A stretch of DNA of 40,180 nt from Candidatus Hydrogenedentota bacterium (GCA_024280935.1 JAJRPE010000642.1:1-40180); one strand, 5' to 3'. Positions 1 through 9,150 are shown, counted from the first letter of the stretch. Notes: generated from the sequence alone by a model not told the origin. Translations and numbers: made by a program.

Positions 1-1121
1 CGGTGAAGTTTCTGGCGAAGAAGGTCGTGATAGAGGGTGCGGTACTGATCAAGCATTTTGTCAATCGGCAAATTCTCGCGAACCCAAAGGCCTGCCGCCT
101 GTCCCAGCACTTCAGACCGCCCGGGATCATCCAGCAAGGAACAAACGGCGTTTGAAAAATCTTCGGCGGTGCGATGGTCGACCAGCACACCCGTCTTGCC
201 ATCCTCGATAAGTTCTGGAATGCCCCCCACCCCGGCGGCCACGCAGGGTGTCCGGGACGACATGGTCTCCATAATAGCATTCGGAAACCCCTCCATCCTG
301 GAGGTCAAAACCGCCACGTCCATCACGTGAAGCAGATCCGGCACTTCGCCGACGGTGCCTACCCGTGTAAAATACCGCTCAATTTTCCGACGATAGAGAA
401 GGTCGCCAATGCGCTCCGCCAGATTTCCCGTGCCGATAAGCAGGAAGTGAACGTCCTTGCGTCGTTTCATGATTAGTTCGGCCATATCAACAAAAAGACG
501 GTGATCCTTTACCGGGCTGAAATTGGCGACCATGCCCACAATCTTCGCGTTGGGAGGCAACTTGAAACGTGCCGTAATCTGATCGCGGGAAACCGTTGAA
601 ACATATTGGTCCGCGTCCACGCCATTGTGAATGACCGTATAGTCAGACAAGGCGCGCTTCTCCTGCTCAGCGGCGAAGGCGGCGACGGCATGGCTGTTGG
701 CCACAATTCGGTCGGTGTAGCGGTTTGCGCGGCGCTGGAGAAATATGTGGCGCTTCTTTTGCCATGTCGCAAGTTCGCGACGGCTGGACACAATAACCGG
801 AATTCCGACATTGCGCGCAGCCCGGTTGGCGAAGAGATCGAAACCCGAAAGATAGCTGTGCATCAGGTGGGGCATGTGGGCTTGGAATATATGGGCCAAA
901 CGCCCCTGAACACGAAAGTCCCAACCCGACGGCGCATCGAGCACCCGCACGTAGACACCAGCCCGTCGCGCATCCCCGATGAGCGCACCTTCGCTTCGGG
1001 TGCAAATCAGGGTCATCTCAAAATCCTGGGTGAGTCCCTTCATGAGGTGAAGCAATTGAAGCTCGCTCCCCCCCACGCGCATGGTGGGAATGACCCAGGC
1101 TATACGAGGCCGCTGCTTCAT
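1..1121 (-). CDS. GT4-family glycosyltransferase, 3' end cut by window edge
   Basis: About 373 residues are visible and the frame is still open at base 1, so the C-terminal end is missing. The N-terminus (IAWVIPTMRVGGSELQLL) is the glycine-rich acceptor-side loop of GT-B enzymes. Near residue 170 comes VIHNGVD, then VGMVANFSPVKDH. The donor-site motif EGFPNAIMETM, with its two glutamates, is followed by GGIPELIEDGKTGVLV. This arrangement is typical of GT4 retaining enzymes that transfer sugar from a nucleotide donor to a growing surface glycan in the cytoplasm. The ATG overlaps the stop of the upstream glycosyltransferase in ATGA, so the two are probably translationally coupled. Sugar and acceptor cannot be read from the sequence. 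Confidence 0.9.
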   Translation of the reverse strand, partial: MKQRPRIAWVIPTMRVGGSELQLLHLMKGLTQDFEMTLICTRSEGALIGDARRAGVYVRVLDAPSGWDFRVQGRLAHIFQAHMPHLMHSYLSGFDLFANRAARNVGIPVIVSSRRELATWQKKRHIFLQRRANRYTDRIVANSHAVAAFAAEQEKRALSDYTVIHNGVDADQYVSTVSRDQITARFKLPPNAKIVGMVANFSPVKDHRLFVDMAELIMKRRKDVHFLLIGTGNLAERIGDLLYRRKIERYFTRVGTVGEVPDLLHVMDVAVLTSRMEGFPNAIMETMSSRTPCVAAGVGGIPELIEDGKTGVLVDHRTAEDFSNAVCSLLDDPGRSEVLGQAAGLWVRENLPIDKMLDQYRTLYHDLLRQKLH

Positions 1122-2167
1122 GAAAGCGCCTTCAGGTGTCGCAGCAACCGAGGCGCTGCCTGCTTCAGGGAATACCGTGTTTCCACCGTGGCCCGCGCGG
1201 CCTCACCCAGATGCCGACGGAGCGCCGGATCCCGGAGCGCGGTCAAGCCCGCACGCCATTCCTCGGGCGTATTGGCGAACCAGCCGTTCTCGCCGTGAGT
1301 AATGATGTCGCAAACCGCACCGTAGGGCGTGGCAATGCAGGGAATCCCCACCGCCATATAGAGCAGGGCCTTCAGGGCACATTTTCCCCGCGTCCATTCG
1401 TCACAGGGAAGGGGCATAAGGCCCACGGAAAAGGATTGCAACAAACTGACCTCCGTGTCATAGTTCCAATTCGCGAATTTCGCTTTTGCCCAGTGTACCT
1501 CCTTTGTATCGGCTCCCGCCACCACTAATTCATCCTCGGACAACGCCTCCAGGGCGGGTGCAATGATCTTGAGGCTGGTGCTCGTGCTGGGTACACCCAT
1601 CCAACCCACGCGAAAGTCCGGTGGCGGCGTGGAGGCTGGCACGAAGCGCTCCGTATCCACCACAGTCGGAAAGAGTGTGGCCATACCGTCTGCGGCTTCG
1701 ACCTGGGAAACAAGCCAGTTGTTGCTCGCCAACACCTGATCCGCCTGCCCCATGAGGCGTAGGACTTGGCGGCGATCCTCGGCGAGAGACCAGGGAAAGC
1801 GCAGCGGATGGGGCGGCGCAAGATGGACTGCGTCATCGATATCAAGGACAAGACACTTGCTCAGGCTTCGCAGCAAGCGGCCAAATCCATGCACATAGGC
1901 GGACATGACTGCCTTTTGCAGGAATATCACGTCGTATTTTTGGGCACCAATAATCTGCCAAAGACGTGCGGGAGTCTCTTGGGCATGGTACCAAAAGGCA
2001 CGTCCCTGCCGATTCGGCCCGGAGTGACGACGCCACGTATCCGTAGTCATGGGGGCCATGACGGTACAGTCCACGCCCTGCGCCCGAAGCCAGGGCAAAA
2101 ACTGATGGACCCGGTACCGGGGACTCGCCGCCTCCTCGGGATAGAGGGTCAGAAAAAGCACCTTCAT
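1118..2167 (-). CDS. GT4-like glycosyltransferase
   Basis: This 349-residue protein begins MKVLFLTLYPEEAASPRYRV, a GT-B N-terminal strand followed by the S-x-R-YR motif common in surface-polysaccharide glycosyltransferases. The region around residues 190-260 (FRVGWMGVPSTSTSLKII, then VVAGAD) is the donor-domain entry. PCDEWTRGKCALKALLYMAVGIPCIATPYG is replaced-motif territory: the usual E-x7-E reads K-C-A-L-K, as in a known subgroup of GT4 proteins. The start overlaps the stop of the upstream GT9 gene by ATGA, and its own stop overlaps the next start, so three genes form one tightly packed unit. It is probably a cytoplasmic enzyme of exopolysaccharide or O-antigen assembly; specificity is unknown. 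Confidence 0.85.
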   Translation of the reverse strand: MKVLFLTLYPEEAASPRYRVHQFLPWLRAQGVDCTVMAPMTTDTWRRHSGPNRQGRAFWYHAQETPARLWQIIGAQKYDVIFLQKAVMSAYVHGFGRLLRSLSKCLVLDIDDAVHLAPPHPLRFPWSLAEDRRQVLRLMGQADQVLASNNWLVSQVEAADGMATLFPTVVDTERFVPASTPPPDFRVGWMGVPSTSTSLKIIAPALEALSEDELVVAGADTKEVHWAKAKFANWNYDTEVSLLQSFSVGLMPLPCDEWTRGKCALKALLYMAVGIPCIATPYGAVCDIITHGENGWFANTPEEWRAGLTALRDPALRRHLGEAARATVETRYSLKQAAPRLLRHLKALS

Positions 2168-3087
2168 CGTGCGTCCCCCACGCCAAGCCGCGCCAACACC
2201 GCATCGGCCACCTGCTCCACGGCAATGGTATCAAGGCAACATTCATGGCCATCGGGACACACGCCCGGCTCGCCCACGGTCTCCGCGTGGTTCCAGTAGC
2301 TGCGGCACGATTTCGTGCTGCAAAGGGCGATAAAGCGGTCATCACCGCGAATCAGAATCTCCGGGTCGGTGGGTCCGAAGAGCGCCACGACCGGGGTGCC
2401 CGACGCCAGGGAAAGGTGCATCAACCCGGAATCACAGCAGACCAGAAGGTCGGCCCCATGGAGTACACAGGCCGCTTCGAGCACGTTCGTCTGCCCCGTC
2501 AGGTCAGTACCGCAAGAGAGTCCTTCTCCCGCTTGGCCCAGCACCAGCAATCGGCACCCGTGCCCACTCAGGATATCGGCCAACGCCTCCCAACGCTCGG
2601 ACAACCAGCGCTTACTTTTCCAAGAGGCACCTGGAGCAAAGGCCACGATAGGACCATCGCCCTCGGGCACGCGAAGGTGGGGTGGCAAGTCCCAGTCGGA
2701 GCAGCGAAGCACTGGGCGCATTGACGGCAAAGAAATCCTGACCCTGGCGCAGTATTCCGCCAACCGGTACATCCGGCGCGAAGCCCCACGCAAGAGCACG
2801 TAGCGATCCACGGCGGCGGGCGGGGCCGTGACGGCACGCACATGGGGATGGTCCAGAAACAAATCGGGATAGTTTGTCAACACATTAATGCTGGCATCGG
2901 GATACTTCTGGTGAAGTGCATCCAACACCGGCAGCGCCATGATTTCATCACCAAGACGCCAGTTGAGTTCGACCAAGAGATGCCGCTCCTGCCCAAGCCA
3001 GCCTTTCCGATGCCAGCGCAACCACCGCGTGATACGCCGCATTCGCCGCTGCACGGGGCCGAATTGTTCTTCGTAGGTAGCTGTCAT
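2164..3087 (-). CDS. GT9-family (ADP-heptose:LPS heptosyltransferase-like) glycosyltransferase
   Basis: The 307-residue protein has the full GT9 pattern. LVELNWRLGDEIMALPVLDAL near residue 40 corresponds to the N-terminal nucleotide-fold loop with its conserved Asp. FAPGASWKSKRW in the middle is the PG-S-x-x-KRW motif. CDSGLMHLSLASGTPVVALFGPTDP near residue 235 is the ADP-sugar binding block, including D-S-x-x-M/H-L-A-x-A/S. The family moves heptose or related sugars onto lipopolysaccharide core or other glycans at the inner face of the cytoplasmic membrane. It is first in the ATGA-coupled trio. No convincing ribosome-binding site precedes the ATG. Which sugar it uses cannot be decided, so no waa symbol is given. 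Confidence 0.88.
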   Translation of the reverse strand: MTATYEEQFGPVQRRMRRITRWLRWHRKGWLGQERHLLVELNWRLGDEIMALPVLDALHQKYPDASINVLTNYPDLFLDHPHVRAVTAPPAAVDRYVLLRGASRRMYRLAEYCARVRISLPSMRPVLRCSDWDLPPHLRVPEGDGPIVAFAPGASWKSKRWLSERWEALADILSGHGCRLLVLGQAGEGLSCGTDLTGQTNVLEAACVLHGADLLVCCDSGLMHLSLASGTPVVALFGPTDPEILIRGDDRFIALCSTKSCRSYWNHAETVGEPGVCPDGHECCLDTIAVEQVADAVLARLGVGDAR

Positions 3088-3441
3088 GGGCTAATCATCG
3101 CAAGGGTGCCACCTACACGCGCAGGGACGAAGGACCGGAGCTTGTGGGTGCGGAGTTGAGGGACGTACCGCCGCTCAGGCACTGCCTTGCACAGACGGCA
3201 CGGTGTGGCTTGCATAGCAACCCACGGAACACACGGCCCGCTCCAACGCGGCGGCATGTCCCGGTGGGGAAACGTGCTCGACATCGGCATCAATTCTGCC
3301 AACAAAGCCCACAAAACCCGCCGGGACAGGCCCGCGCATCCACGTTCATCCGCCAACACGCCATGCATGCGCTTGCCAGACAGCCCCAACTCCGAATCCG
3401 ATGTTACTGGCGCGGGTCCGTCCCTGAATTCCGCGCCGCCC
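3088..3441. other. Non-coding gap between glycosyltransferase genes, repeat-bearing
   Basis: These 354 bases hold no convincing gene. One minus-strand frame stays open from 3518 to 3084, but its product is low-complexity in character, matches no family I recognise, and overlaps the end of the neighbouring glycosyltransferase. The gap contains a 106-bp element with inverted ends (3321-3426) and, at 3104-3118, the 15-mer GGGTGCCACCTACAC, which recurs inverted at 32860-32874. Confidence 0.6.
3321..3426. repeat. 106-bp element with inverted ends, copy 1
   Basis: The left end is CCGGGACAGGCCCGC and the right end is GCGGGTCCGTCCCTG, an imperfect inverted repeat of 15 bases. A second element at 19418-19523 has identical 15-base ends, the same orientation and exactly the same length, but a largely different core. 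This copy ends 15 bases downstream of the stop of a minus-strand glycosyltransferase gene. Confidence 0.65.
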
Positions 3442-4611
3442 CTACCGCGTTGCGAGTCGGGCATAAACATCCGCCAGCCTCCGGGAATACGCATCAAGGT
3501 CATAGCGCCGCCGGGCAATTTCCAAGCCCTTCTCGGCGCACGCTTCCTCCAACTGGGAGTCGGCGATCAACCGGGACAAGGCATCATGGAGGGAGAGAAA
3601 ATCGTTGGGCTGACATAGGAGCGCGGCATCCTCCACAATCTCGGGTATCGCCCCGCTACAGGTCGTCACGACGGGCGTTCCGCAGGCCATGCTCTCCATA
3701 AGCGACATGCCGAATTGCTCCTGCCAGGTTTCGGTGGCGATGCTGGGCAACACGAATACATCGGCACTCTGAAAAAGGCGCGGCATGGTCTCATAAGGGC
3801 GGGAACCAATGAAGTGACAGTGCGCCGTGATGCCCAGACGACGGGCCAGACTCTCCACCCGATCACGACCGGGTCCCGAACCCACGATGAGCAGTTGGAC
3901 TTTGTCCGCAACGGTCTCCGACCCGGAAAGGAGTTCCCGCAGGGCAAGCAACAAAAAGTCGAGGCCCTTCCTGGGAAGGAGCCAGCCGACGAAAAGGATA
4001 ACGAAGGCATCCTCGTCAAGCCCCAGTGCCTCGCGGTCTCCCGGACCGGGCTGAAAGCGCTGGAGATCGACCCCAGGATCGATGACGCTAATCTTGTCGG
4101 AATCCGCCCCCTCGATTATCAGGGTGCGCTTCGAGCGCTCCGTATGCACGATAAAGTGGTCGGCTTCCGCCAGGGCGCGGGCCTTCCGTTCCCGGTAGCC
4201 GGGCGTCTGCTCCATATTGAAGGGGATATTGTCCCACACCATGATGCACACGGGGATGCCCCAACGACGCTTCGCCTCCAGCGCCTCCTCGGTCCAATCG
4301 GTGAAGAGCTCCCACGTTTGAATCACATCGAAGTCACACAACTGCTCATGAAAAGGCAGGATGCGCGGCGGGCGGTTCTGGTAACGATAGGTGAGCAAAT
4401 TGGGAAAGCGCTTCCAGATTGGCCCCGCCTGATAGTCAAAATAGATGGGCGTGGTGGCTAGGCCACCGTCATCGGCACCGCGCTCGGCGAAGTACCGCTG
4501 GATCTCCGAGTCCGCCCGAAAGGCCATGACGTGGGTATCGCTACCCAGACGGGTAAATGCCGCCAAGTGCCAGGGGTTAAAGCGGTTGCCTTTGAGTACG
4601 GCCAGCTTCAT
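3442..4611 (-). CDS. GT4-family glycosyltransferase
   Basis: I place the start at the ATG giving MKLAVLKGNRFNPWHL (389 residues). The open frame runs 26 codons further upstream, but that stretch is unlike any GT-B N-terminus. The second half carries the donor domain: FVILFVGWLLPRKGLDFLL, then LLIVGSGPGRDRVE, then the motif EQFGMSLMESMACGTPVV with the paired acidic residues of GT4 enzymes, followed by GAIPEIVED. This is a cytosolic retaining glycosyltransferase of the same surface-glycan cluster as its neighbours. A 354-base repeat-bearing gap separates it from the GT9 gene downstream, so it may be a separate transcript. Substrate is unknown. Confidence 0.88.
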   Translation of the reverse strand: MKLAVLKGNRFNPWHLAAFTRLGSDTHVMAFRADSEIQRYFAERGADDGGLATTPIYFDYQAGPIWKRFPNLLTYRYQNRPPRILPFHEQLCDFDVIQTWELFTDWTEEALEAKRRWGIPVCIMVWDNIPFNMEQTPGYRERKARALAEADHFIVHTERSKRTLIIEGADSDKISVIDPGVDLQRFQPGPGDREALGLDEDAFVILFVGWLLPRKGLDFLLLALRELLSGSETVADKVQLLIVGSGPGRDRVESLARRLGITAHCHFIGSRPYETMPRLFQSADVFVLPSIATETWQEQFGMSLMESMACGTPVVTTCSGAIPEIVEDAALLCQPNDFLSLHDALSRLIADSQLEEACAEKGLEIARRRYDLDAYSRRLADVYARLATR

Positions 4612-4846
4612 GACAATAAGAGTTCGCGGCGGGCAGGAGTGCGGGTTTTCTTGTCCGCAACAAAGAGAGCGTTGGGTGTCGAAGCGCACTTGGCGTTTGC
4701 GGTGATACGTTGATTGACCAAGCGGGGCAGAGTGTTCCGTCGTTCAAGCCCCAAGTGGCTGCCCGTGCCGGTGGCGGGTCTTATGCCCAACGCGCCATTT
4801 ATGTCGGGCTGGAAAGCCCAACCCCCTTTGTCCGGTGAGTTTTCAC
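4612..4846. other. Short gap, hairpin only
   Basis: This 235-base gap has no supported gene. It holds a GGGCT-GGAA-AGCCC hairpin at 4806-4819, just past the end of the acetyltransferase gene (minus strand), without a clear T-tract. An 80-codon frame on the minus strand looks like translated repeat sequence. Confidence 0.4.
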
Positions 4847-5374
4847 TCATGACGAATCCGCTTCGTCGCCCCAGAAGTGGACTTCGAGGACCCGTCGCGC
4901 GGCCTCGCGATCCAACGGGATATCAATGTGCCGGGCCACACACTTTTTTTCATATTCTTCCATCGAACAGATGACCCGTGCAGGATTGCCCGCCACGACG
5001 GAATCGGGCGGCACCGACTTGGTCACCACGCTGCACGCGCCCACGATACAATTTGCCCCGATGCAAACAAAGGGCAATATGGTTGCGCGGATGCCAATCT
5101 GGCAGTTGTCCCCGATTTCGATGGGGCCGAAGCCCGTAAGGGACTCGTACTTCTCTTGGAAGGGCCAGTTGAGGCCATGGTTCACAAAGGTAACATCGTT
5201 GGAGATGCAAACCCGGTCGCCGATCTTGATGAGCCAGGGTTCCCCGCCAAAGTCCGTGGTGTAGATGCGGCACCCCTCGCCAATACGCACACCCATGCCA
5301 CGCAAGGTGTGGATAACGGTTTCCTGGGAACCGTAGCGGAGTTTAAGTTTTTGCAGGATGGGTTTAAGTTTCAT
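4847..5374 (-). CDS. Hexapeptide-repeat (left-handed beta-helix) acetyltransferase
   Basis: The 175-residue protein shows hexapeptide repeats of the I-G-x-x-x-x type: VRIGEGCRI, IKIGDRVCI, IEIGDNCQIGIRATI, ICIGANCIVGACSVVTKSVPPDSVVAGNPARVI. The closing P-x-x-S/x-VVAGNPAR is diagnostic of the maltose/nodulation/colanic-acid acetyltransferase family. NHG near residue 65 supplies the expected catalytic His region. The enzyme acetylates sugars from acetyl-CoA, probably as decoration of the glycan made by the flanking transferases. A lysine-rich helix (MKLKPILQKLKLRYG) precedes the helix domain. The start has no strong ribosome-binding site. The exact acceptor is unknown. Confidence 0.88.
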   Translation of the reverse strand: MKLKPILQKLKLRYGSQETVIHTLRGMGVRIGEGCRIYTTDFGGEPWLIKIGDRVCISNDVTFVNHGLNWPFQEKYESLTGFGPIEIGDNCQIGIRATILPFVCIGANCIVGACSVVTKSVPPDSVVAGNPARVICSMEEYEKKCVARHIDIPLDREAARRVLEVHFWGDEADSS

Positions 5375-5510
5375 GGGCTCGCTTTTGAGTCGGTGTGCAA
5401 CTTACTGGGACCATTCAAGCAAACCAGACGGGCGTGAAGCAATATTCGAAGGCCTCCACCAAGATTCAAACCCGCCATTTACCAAGTGGCGTAGCGGCCC
5501 CCTTTCACCA

Positions 5511-5527
5511 TTCTAAATTCTAAATTC
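5511..5527. repeat. Short tandem repeat TTCTAAA
   Basis: TTCTAAATTCTAAATTC is 2.4 units of a 7-base repeat, six bases short of the stop of the methyltransferase gene. It is one of a few AT-rich tracts in an otherwise GC-rich region; no function is implied. Confidence 0.5.
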
Positions 5528-5532
5528 ACCAT

Positions 5533-6288
5533 TCATCTCTTCTCCATCCGCCAAAAGATATGCAGACTCGCCGTCGGACACACCCGCGCCACACTCGGGC
5601 CAATGCGGGCAAAGAGTCGTTGCAAGCGAAACTGAATCGCCTCCGGCATCCTGGGGTGGTCCACCCACGGGAATAGGCCCAGGCCCACTTCGCTTCCGTG
5701 ACCAATTCCGACAATGGGGCCAAAGCCCGCCTTGCCGTAAATGCGGCGCACAAATCCCGGTGTCAGCGGCTGCTCCAGTTCCTGGGGTTGCCAACGTCCG
5801 AAGGGTGCCCATGTATCCTTCTCATACCATCCCAAGGCCTCGTAAACCTTCTTTACCACGCCGGCCATGTTGCCATAGTTGGGCGCACTGAGAAAATAGA
5901 CACCCCCCGGCTTGAGCACGCGAAAAAACTCATCTGCGACGGCCTGGGGCTGAGGAAAGTGTTCGGAGGCGTCGATGCAGAGCAACACGTCCATGCTCGC
6001 GTCGGGAAAGGGCAATCGGGCCGCATCGGCACGCACCAGCGGAAACCCTGTGCGACTGATGACAAAATCCGCGCCCACATACTGGCCGCCTTGCTCCTGT
6101 ACCATGTCTTGGACATAGCCCCGACCGCACCCCACATCGAGCACCCGTTTCCCCGAAAAATCGACATTTAATTTACCAAGAATTTCGCGTAACAACGCCG
6201 TGTTGATACCATCGACCCCACCGAAGGGCGAACTCACCATGCGGGGGTTGTCTTTGTAAAATTTTTGAATGGAATCCGTCGCCATCAT
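5533..6288 (-). CDS. Class I SAM-dependent methyltransferase (Methyltransf_11 type)
   Basis: The 251-residue protein has motif I RVLDVGCGRGYVQDM near residue 48, an acidic residue after strand 2 (YVGADF), motif II/III LPFPDASMDVLLCIDASEHFPQP near residue 95, and FFRVLKPGGVYFLSAPN. This is the standard order for small-molecule methyltransferases that use S-adenosylmethionine. The long C-terminal part, with a W-rich stretch (WYEKDTWAPFGRWQPQEL) and a predicted hydrophobic end, may bind a lipid-linked or sugar acceptor. Two adjacent ATG codons compete; AAGG sits 5 or 8 bases upstream of them. The location among glycosyltransferases suggests glycan or lipid-carrier methylation. Confidence 0.88.
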   Translation of the reverse strand: MMATDSIQKFYKDNPRMVSSPFGGVDGINTALLREILGKLNVDFSGKRVLDVGCGRGYVQDMVQEQGGQYVGADFVISRTGFPLVRADAARLPFPDASMDVLLCIDASEHFPQPQAVADEFFRVLKPGGVYFLSAPNYGNMAGVVKKVYEALGWYEKDTWAPFGRWQPQELEQPLTPGFVRRIYGKAGFGPIVGIGHGSEVGLGLFPWVDHPRMPEAIQFRLQRLFARIGPSVARVCPTASLHIFWRMEKR

Positions 6289-6343
6289 TGGTGCCTTGGT
6301 CTAAAATTGCGTAAACGTTCGCGACCTGAGCGCAAAAGAAGCT

Positions 6344-6427
6344 CGTCATCCCCGCGAACGCGGGGATCCAGTTTTGCCCTGAGGATGCCTCGCCATGTTC
6401 TGGATTCCCACGTTCGTGGGAATGACG
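6344..6427. repeat. 84-bp dispersed palindromic element, copy A
   Basis: It begins CGTCATCCCCGCGAACG and ends CGTTCGTGGGAATGACG; each half is itself a hairpin, with CCAG and CTGGATTCCC bounding a variable core. Three related copies lie at 13795-13877, 21638-21721 and 23337-23421. All four are intergenic and 83-85 bases long. The design resembles REP-type or miniature mobile elements. Confidence 0.85.
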
Positions 6428-6442
6428 GTCTGGGGATTGAGC

Positions 6443-6500
6443 AAAAAGGGGACTGACGCAAGCGTAGCGAGGTACGAGCGAAGACGGGTCTGTCCCTTTT
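6443..6500. repeat. Short inverted repeat next to the 84-bp element
   Basis: AAAAAGGGGAC at the left and GTCCCTTTT at the right form an imperfect inverted repeat enclosing about 40 bases rich in GCGTAGCGAGGTACGAGCG. It lies between the GT2 gene and the methyltransferase gene, directly beside the 84-bp element. Confidence 0.5.
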
Positions 6501-6544
6501 CTTGCGGGCTTTTTCACGCGAATCGTTCATTTTTGGCTCTGCCA

Positions 6545-7426
6545 CTAGTACCACACCATTTTGCGCGCAAAGCGGCTACCCATGTAGACCGCCACCGGGC
6601 GCATCACTGGATAAAGCCACTCCGCCCCATTGCGGAGACTCCCCCGCTTTACCTCCCGCAACCATTGGATATATTTCTTGGGACTCGCGAGATCCAACAG
6701 CAGGTCGCCTTCATTATAGACACAGCCCATTTCACGCAGGGCCAGGCCCTCGTTGCGGCAGCGACGGTAGACACCTTTGAGGGTATAGTTGTGATGGTGA
6801 TGCACGGGCGCATCGTCTGGGAAAGCAATTTCGATGCCCGCCGCGTGGAGCTTCATCTGAAAGCCAAAGTCTTCGCCCGTGGCCTGGGGCTCAATGCCGA
6901 GGGATTCCCACACCGAACGTCGCACCGCCGTGTTGGCAAAGGACAGGCCCTTCCCGTAACGGTCGGTGAACTTGCCTATCTCTCGGGTAAAATAGTAGTA
7001 GCCGTTTTTCTCCCATTGAAACTGGGGAAAGTCCCGCTCGGGATCGGGAATCGATGAACCGCAAGACACCCCCACATCGGGATCATCGAGAGGAGCCACC
7101 AGTTGGGCCAACCAATCGGTGTGTGCGGGCACCGCATCTTGCGACAAACTGACCATGATCGCACCTTGGGACTCCCGAAACATCCGCTCCCGAAGTCGTC
7201 CCCAGTCGAAAGTGGACTGGTCAATCTCAACCACCCGCACCGGATAAGAAGCCAATACATCGAGACTGCCATCGGTTGACCCGGAATCAAAGGCGATAAC
7301 CTCAAAGGGACGGTCGATCTCCTGGGCAAATACCTGTTCCAGAGCGCGGCGCAACAACGTGCCACCGTTGCGGCACGGAATAGCCACGGTGATTTCGGGA
7401 CGGGAATCGGACGTTTGGGAGTACAT
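6545..7426 (-). CDS. GT2-family glycosyltransferase
   Basis: I start at the ATG giving MYSQTSDSRPEITVAIPCRNGG (293 residues) because AGGA lies five bases upstream and the GT-A fold begins right after it; the frame is open for 51 codons upstream but those look non-coding. TVAIPCRNGGTLLRRAL is the N-terminal nucleotide-binding strand. IAFDSGSTDGSLDVL holds the D-S-G-S-T-D signature, VSLSQDAVP the metal-binding acidic position, and TGEDFGFQMKLHAAG the ED catalytic-base motif. A YTLKGVYRRCRNEG stretch and a hydrophobic tail follow. This is an inverting GT2 enzyme, rhamnosyltransferase-like in pattern, and completes the surface-glycan cluster. Confidence 0.9.
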   Translation of the reverse strand: MYSQTSDSRPEITVAIPCRNGGTLLRRALEQVFAQEIDRPFEVIAFDSGSTDGSLDVLASYPVRVVEIDQSTFDWGRLRERMFRESQGAIMVSLSQDAVPAHTDWLAQLVAPLDDPDVGVSCGSSIPDPERDFPQFQWEKNGYYYFTREIGKFTDRYGKGLSFANTAVRRSVWESLGIEPQATGEDFGFQMKLHAAGIEIAFPDDAPVHHHHNYTLKGVYRRCRNEGLALREMGCVYNEGDLLLDLASPKKYIQWLREVKRGSLRNGAEWLYPVMRPVAVYMGSRFARKMVWY

Positions 7427-7719
7427 GGGGTTCCTGTTGGACCTTGGTGGGCGAGGCATGTGCGCTGCCACGACTATACCGCGTTGGCCCGGCATCATCC
7501 AACTTGGAACTGTCGTTGGGCATTGGCTATGGGGCGTATGCGTCTCATACAAGCTCAGGGTCTGCAAAGGAAACGCCAAGGGTGCTGTGAATGATAGCTA
7601 CTCATAATGGGTCCACATGCGAACCGCAGTCTTGCAAAAACTTTGGCTATCAACGTGTGACAGGTGTGTTTCCCGCCCCCACCTTGCGCCTTCGGCACGA
7701 CCTTGCGTAAGCTCAGCCC

Positions 7720-9054
7720 ATGACAGCCAACCCAACATCCTCGCGGCGACCAAAGATCAGCGCCCTCATACTCTACATCGTGCCCGCCATCGCCCTCTTC
7801 GACGCGGCACGGGCCTTCCTTAGCGGATGGCGGCCCGAGGGCCATATTGAGCATGGTCTGCTACTCGTCTTTTCGCTGTGGTTATTGTCCGGGGGGGGGT
7901 TCCGCTCCTCCAGCATTCGCCACCGTCTGGGAAGGCACTGGCGAGAACTCCTGCTCCTGTTTGTGACCACGGCTATCGGCTGGAGTGCCCTCGAATTTGG
8001 CAGCCATCTCATCGAGCAACGCATCCGCCCCGCCGCCCCTTTTCACACGCGGGGCGCGAATATTCACGACATCCACCATCCCGATCCCAAGCATATTTTC
8101 GGTATTTCCGGCCCCGCCCACTTCACGACCGGACCGGATGGTGTCCGTGCCCCCGCGCCCTCCCGTGCGGAGCAGACCACGCGAATCTTGTCTATTGGCG
8201 GCAGCACCACGGAGTGCGTCTATCTCGACGACACGAAGACTTGGCCCGCCCTGCTGGAACAGCAACTGCCCGACAACACAATCTGGGTGGGCAACGTGGG
8301 CATCAGCGGTTTTTATACCCGCGATCACATCAGGTTTCTCGAAAAGTCTCCCCTTATGAAAAGCACTGCGCTACTGGTGGTGCAACCGGGCATCAACGAC
8401 CTCTGGCGCTTCCTCGCACGGGAAGAAAATTACACCAACTTCGCCCGTTTTGAGGCAGCGAGTGTGGCCCCCGATGGAGAGACAATCCCACCACCCAAAC
8501 CCCATCGCCCGCTGTGGACCCACTCCCGTGTCATCCAACTTTTCCACACCCTGCGTGCGGATGCGCCGCCGCCAGAAGTCCGGGAAGGCATCGGCGGGCT
8601 GGAATACCAGATACGCCGTGAAAAACGCGCATCAGCAGCCCTTGTTGACCAACTCCCGGATCTCACCGACGGTCTGAAAGGCTATCGAAGACGTATCCAG
8701 ACCATGATTGACCGCTGCAAAGAGCGGGGGGTTCCCGTGCTCTTCACGACCCAGCCCGTCTTGTGGCGCGATGACCTGCCGCCCGAAGTCGCGGCACGGT
8801 GCTGGTTTGGCTGGCTGGAAGATGGACGCTACCTGACCCTTGGCGTGTTGCGGTCAGGCATGGACCAGTACAACAACGCCCTGCTCAATGTTTGCCGTGA
8901 TGCCAATGTACCCTGCGTTGACCTGTCGCCTATGAACGGCGAAGCCGCCTATTTCTACGACGACTGCCACTTCACCGAAGAAGGTGCGGTGAACGTGGCG
9001 AATCTGGTGGCCCCCGCTTTGGCAGAATTGCTCGGTCCCCAACCAACAAACTGA
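7720..9054 (+). CDS. Membrane-anchored SGNH/GDSL hydrolase
   Basis: The 444-residue protein has three hydrophobic segments near residues 14-33, 45-59 and 76-95, then a soluble domain. SGNH blocks are visible in order: block I ILSIGGSTTE (nucleophile Ser about 162), block II NVGISGFYT (Gly), block III VQPGINDLW (Asn), and block V YDDCHFTEEG (Asp and His, near residue 415). The family includes esterases, lipases and acetyl hydrolases acting on sugars, so removal or transfer of acyl groups on an extracytoplasmic glycan is plausible. It is divergent from the glycan cluster, with 293 bases between. The ribosome-binding site is weak; an upstream GTAAGCTCAGCCC is all that is seen. Confidence 0.85.
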   Translation: MTANPTSSRRPKISALILYIVPAIALFDAARAFLSGWRPEGHIEHGLLLVFSLWLLSGGGFRSSSIRHRLGRHWRELLLLFVTTAIGWSALEFGSHLIEQRIRPAAPFHTRGANIHDIHHPDPKHIFGISGPAHFTTGPDGVRAPAPSRAEQTTRILSIGGSTTECVYLDDTKTWPALLEQQLPDNTIWVGNVGISGFYTRDHIRFLEKSPLMKSTALLVVQPGINDLWRFLAREENYTNFARFEAASVAPDGETIPPPKPHRPLWTHSRVIQLFHTLRADAPPPEVREGIGGLEYQIRREKRASAALVDQLPDLTDGLKGYRRRIQTMIDRCKERGVPVLFTTQPVLWRDDLPPEVAARCWFGWLEDGRYLTLGVLRSGMDQYNNALLNVCRDANVPCVDLSPMNGEAAYFYDDCHFTEEGAVNVANLVAPALAELLGPQPTN

Positions 9055-9150
9055 TTTGTGTAAATTTGCGTGCGATAGCGTGTAGGTGACACCCTTATGG
9101 CCCCTTTGTTTGATCTCCAGTGATAATTTTGGCATGACGCGCCCTTTGTG

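Noticed and set aside
3084-3518. 144-codon minus-strand frame in the gap between glycosyltransferases
   Set aside because: No family similarity, overlaps the end of the neighbouring gene, and covers the 106-bp repeat.
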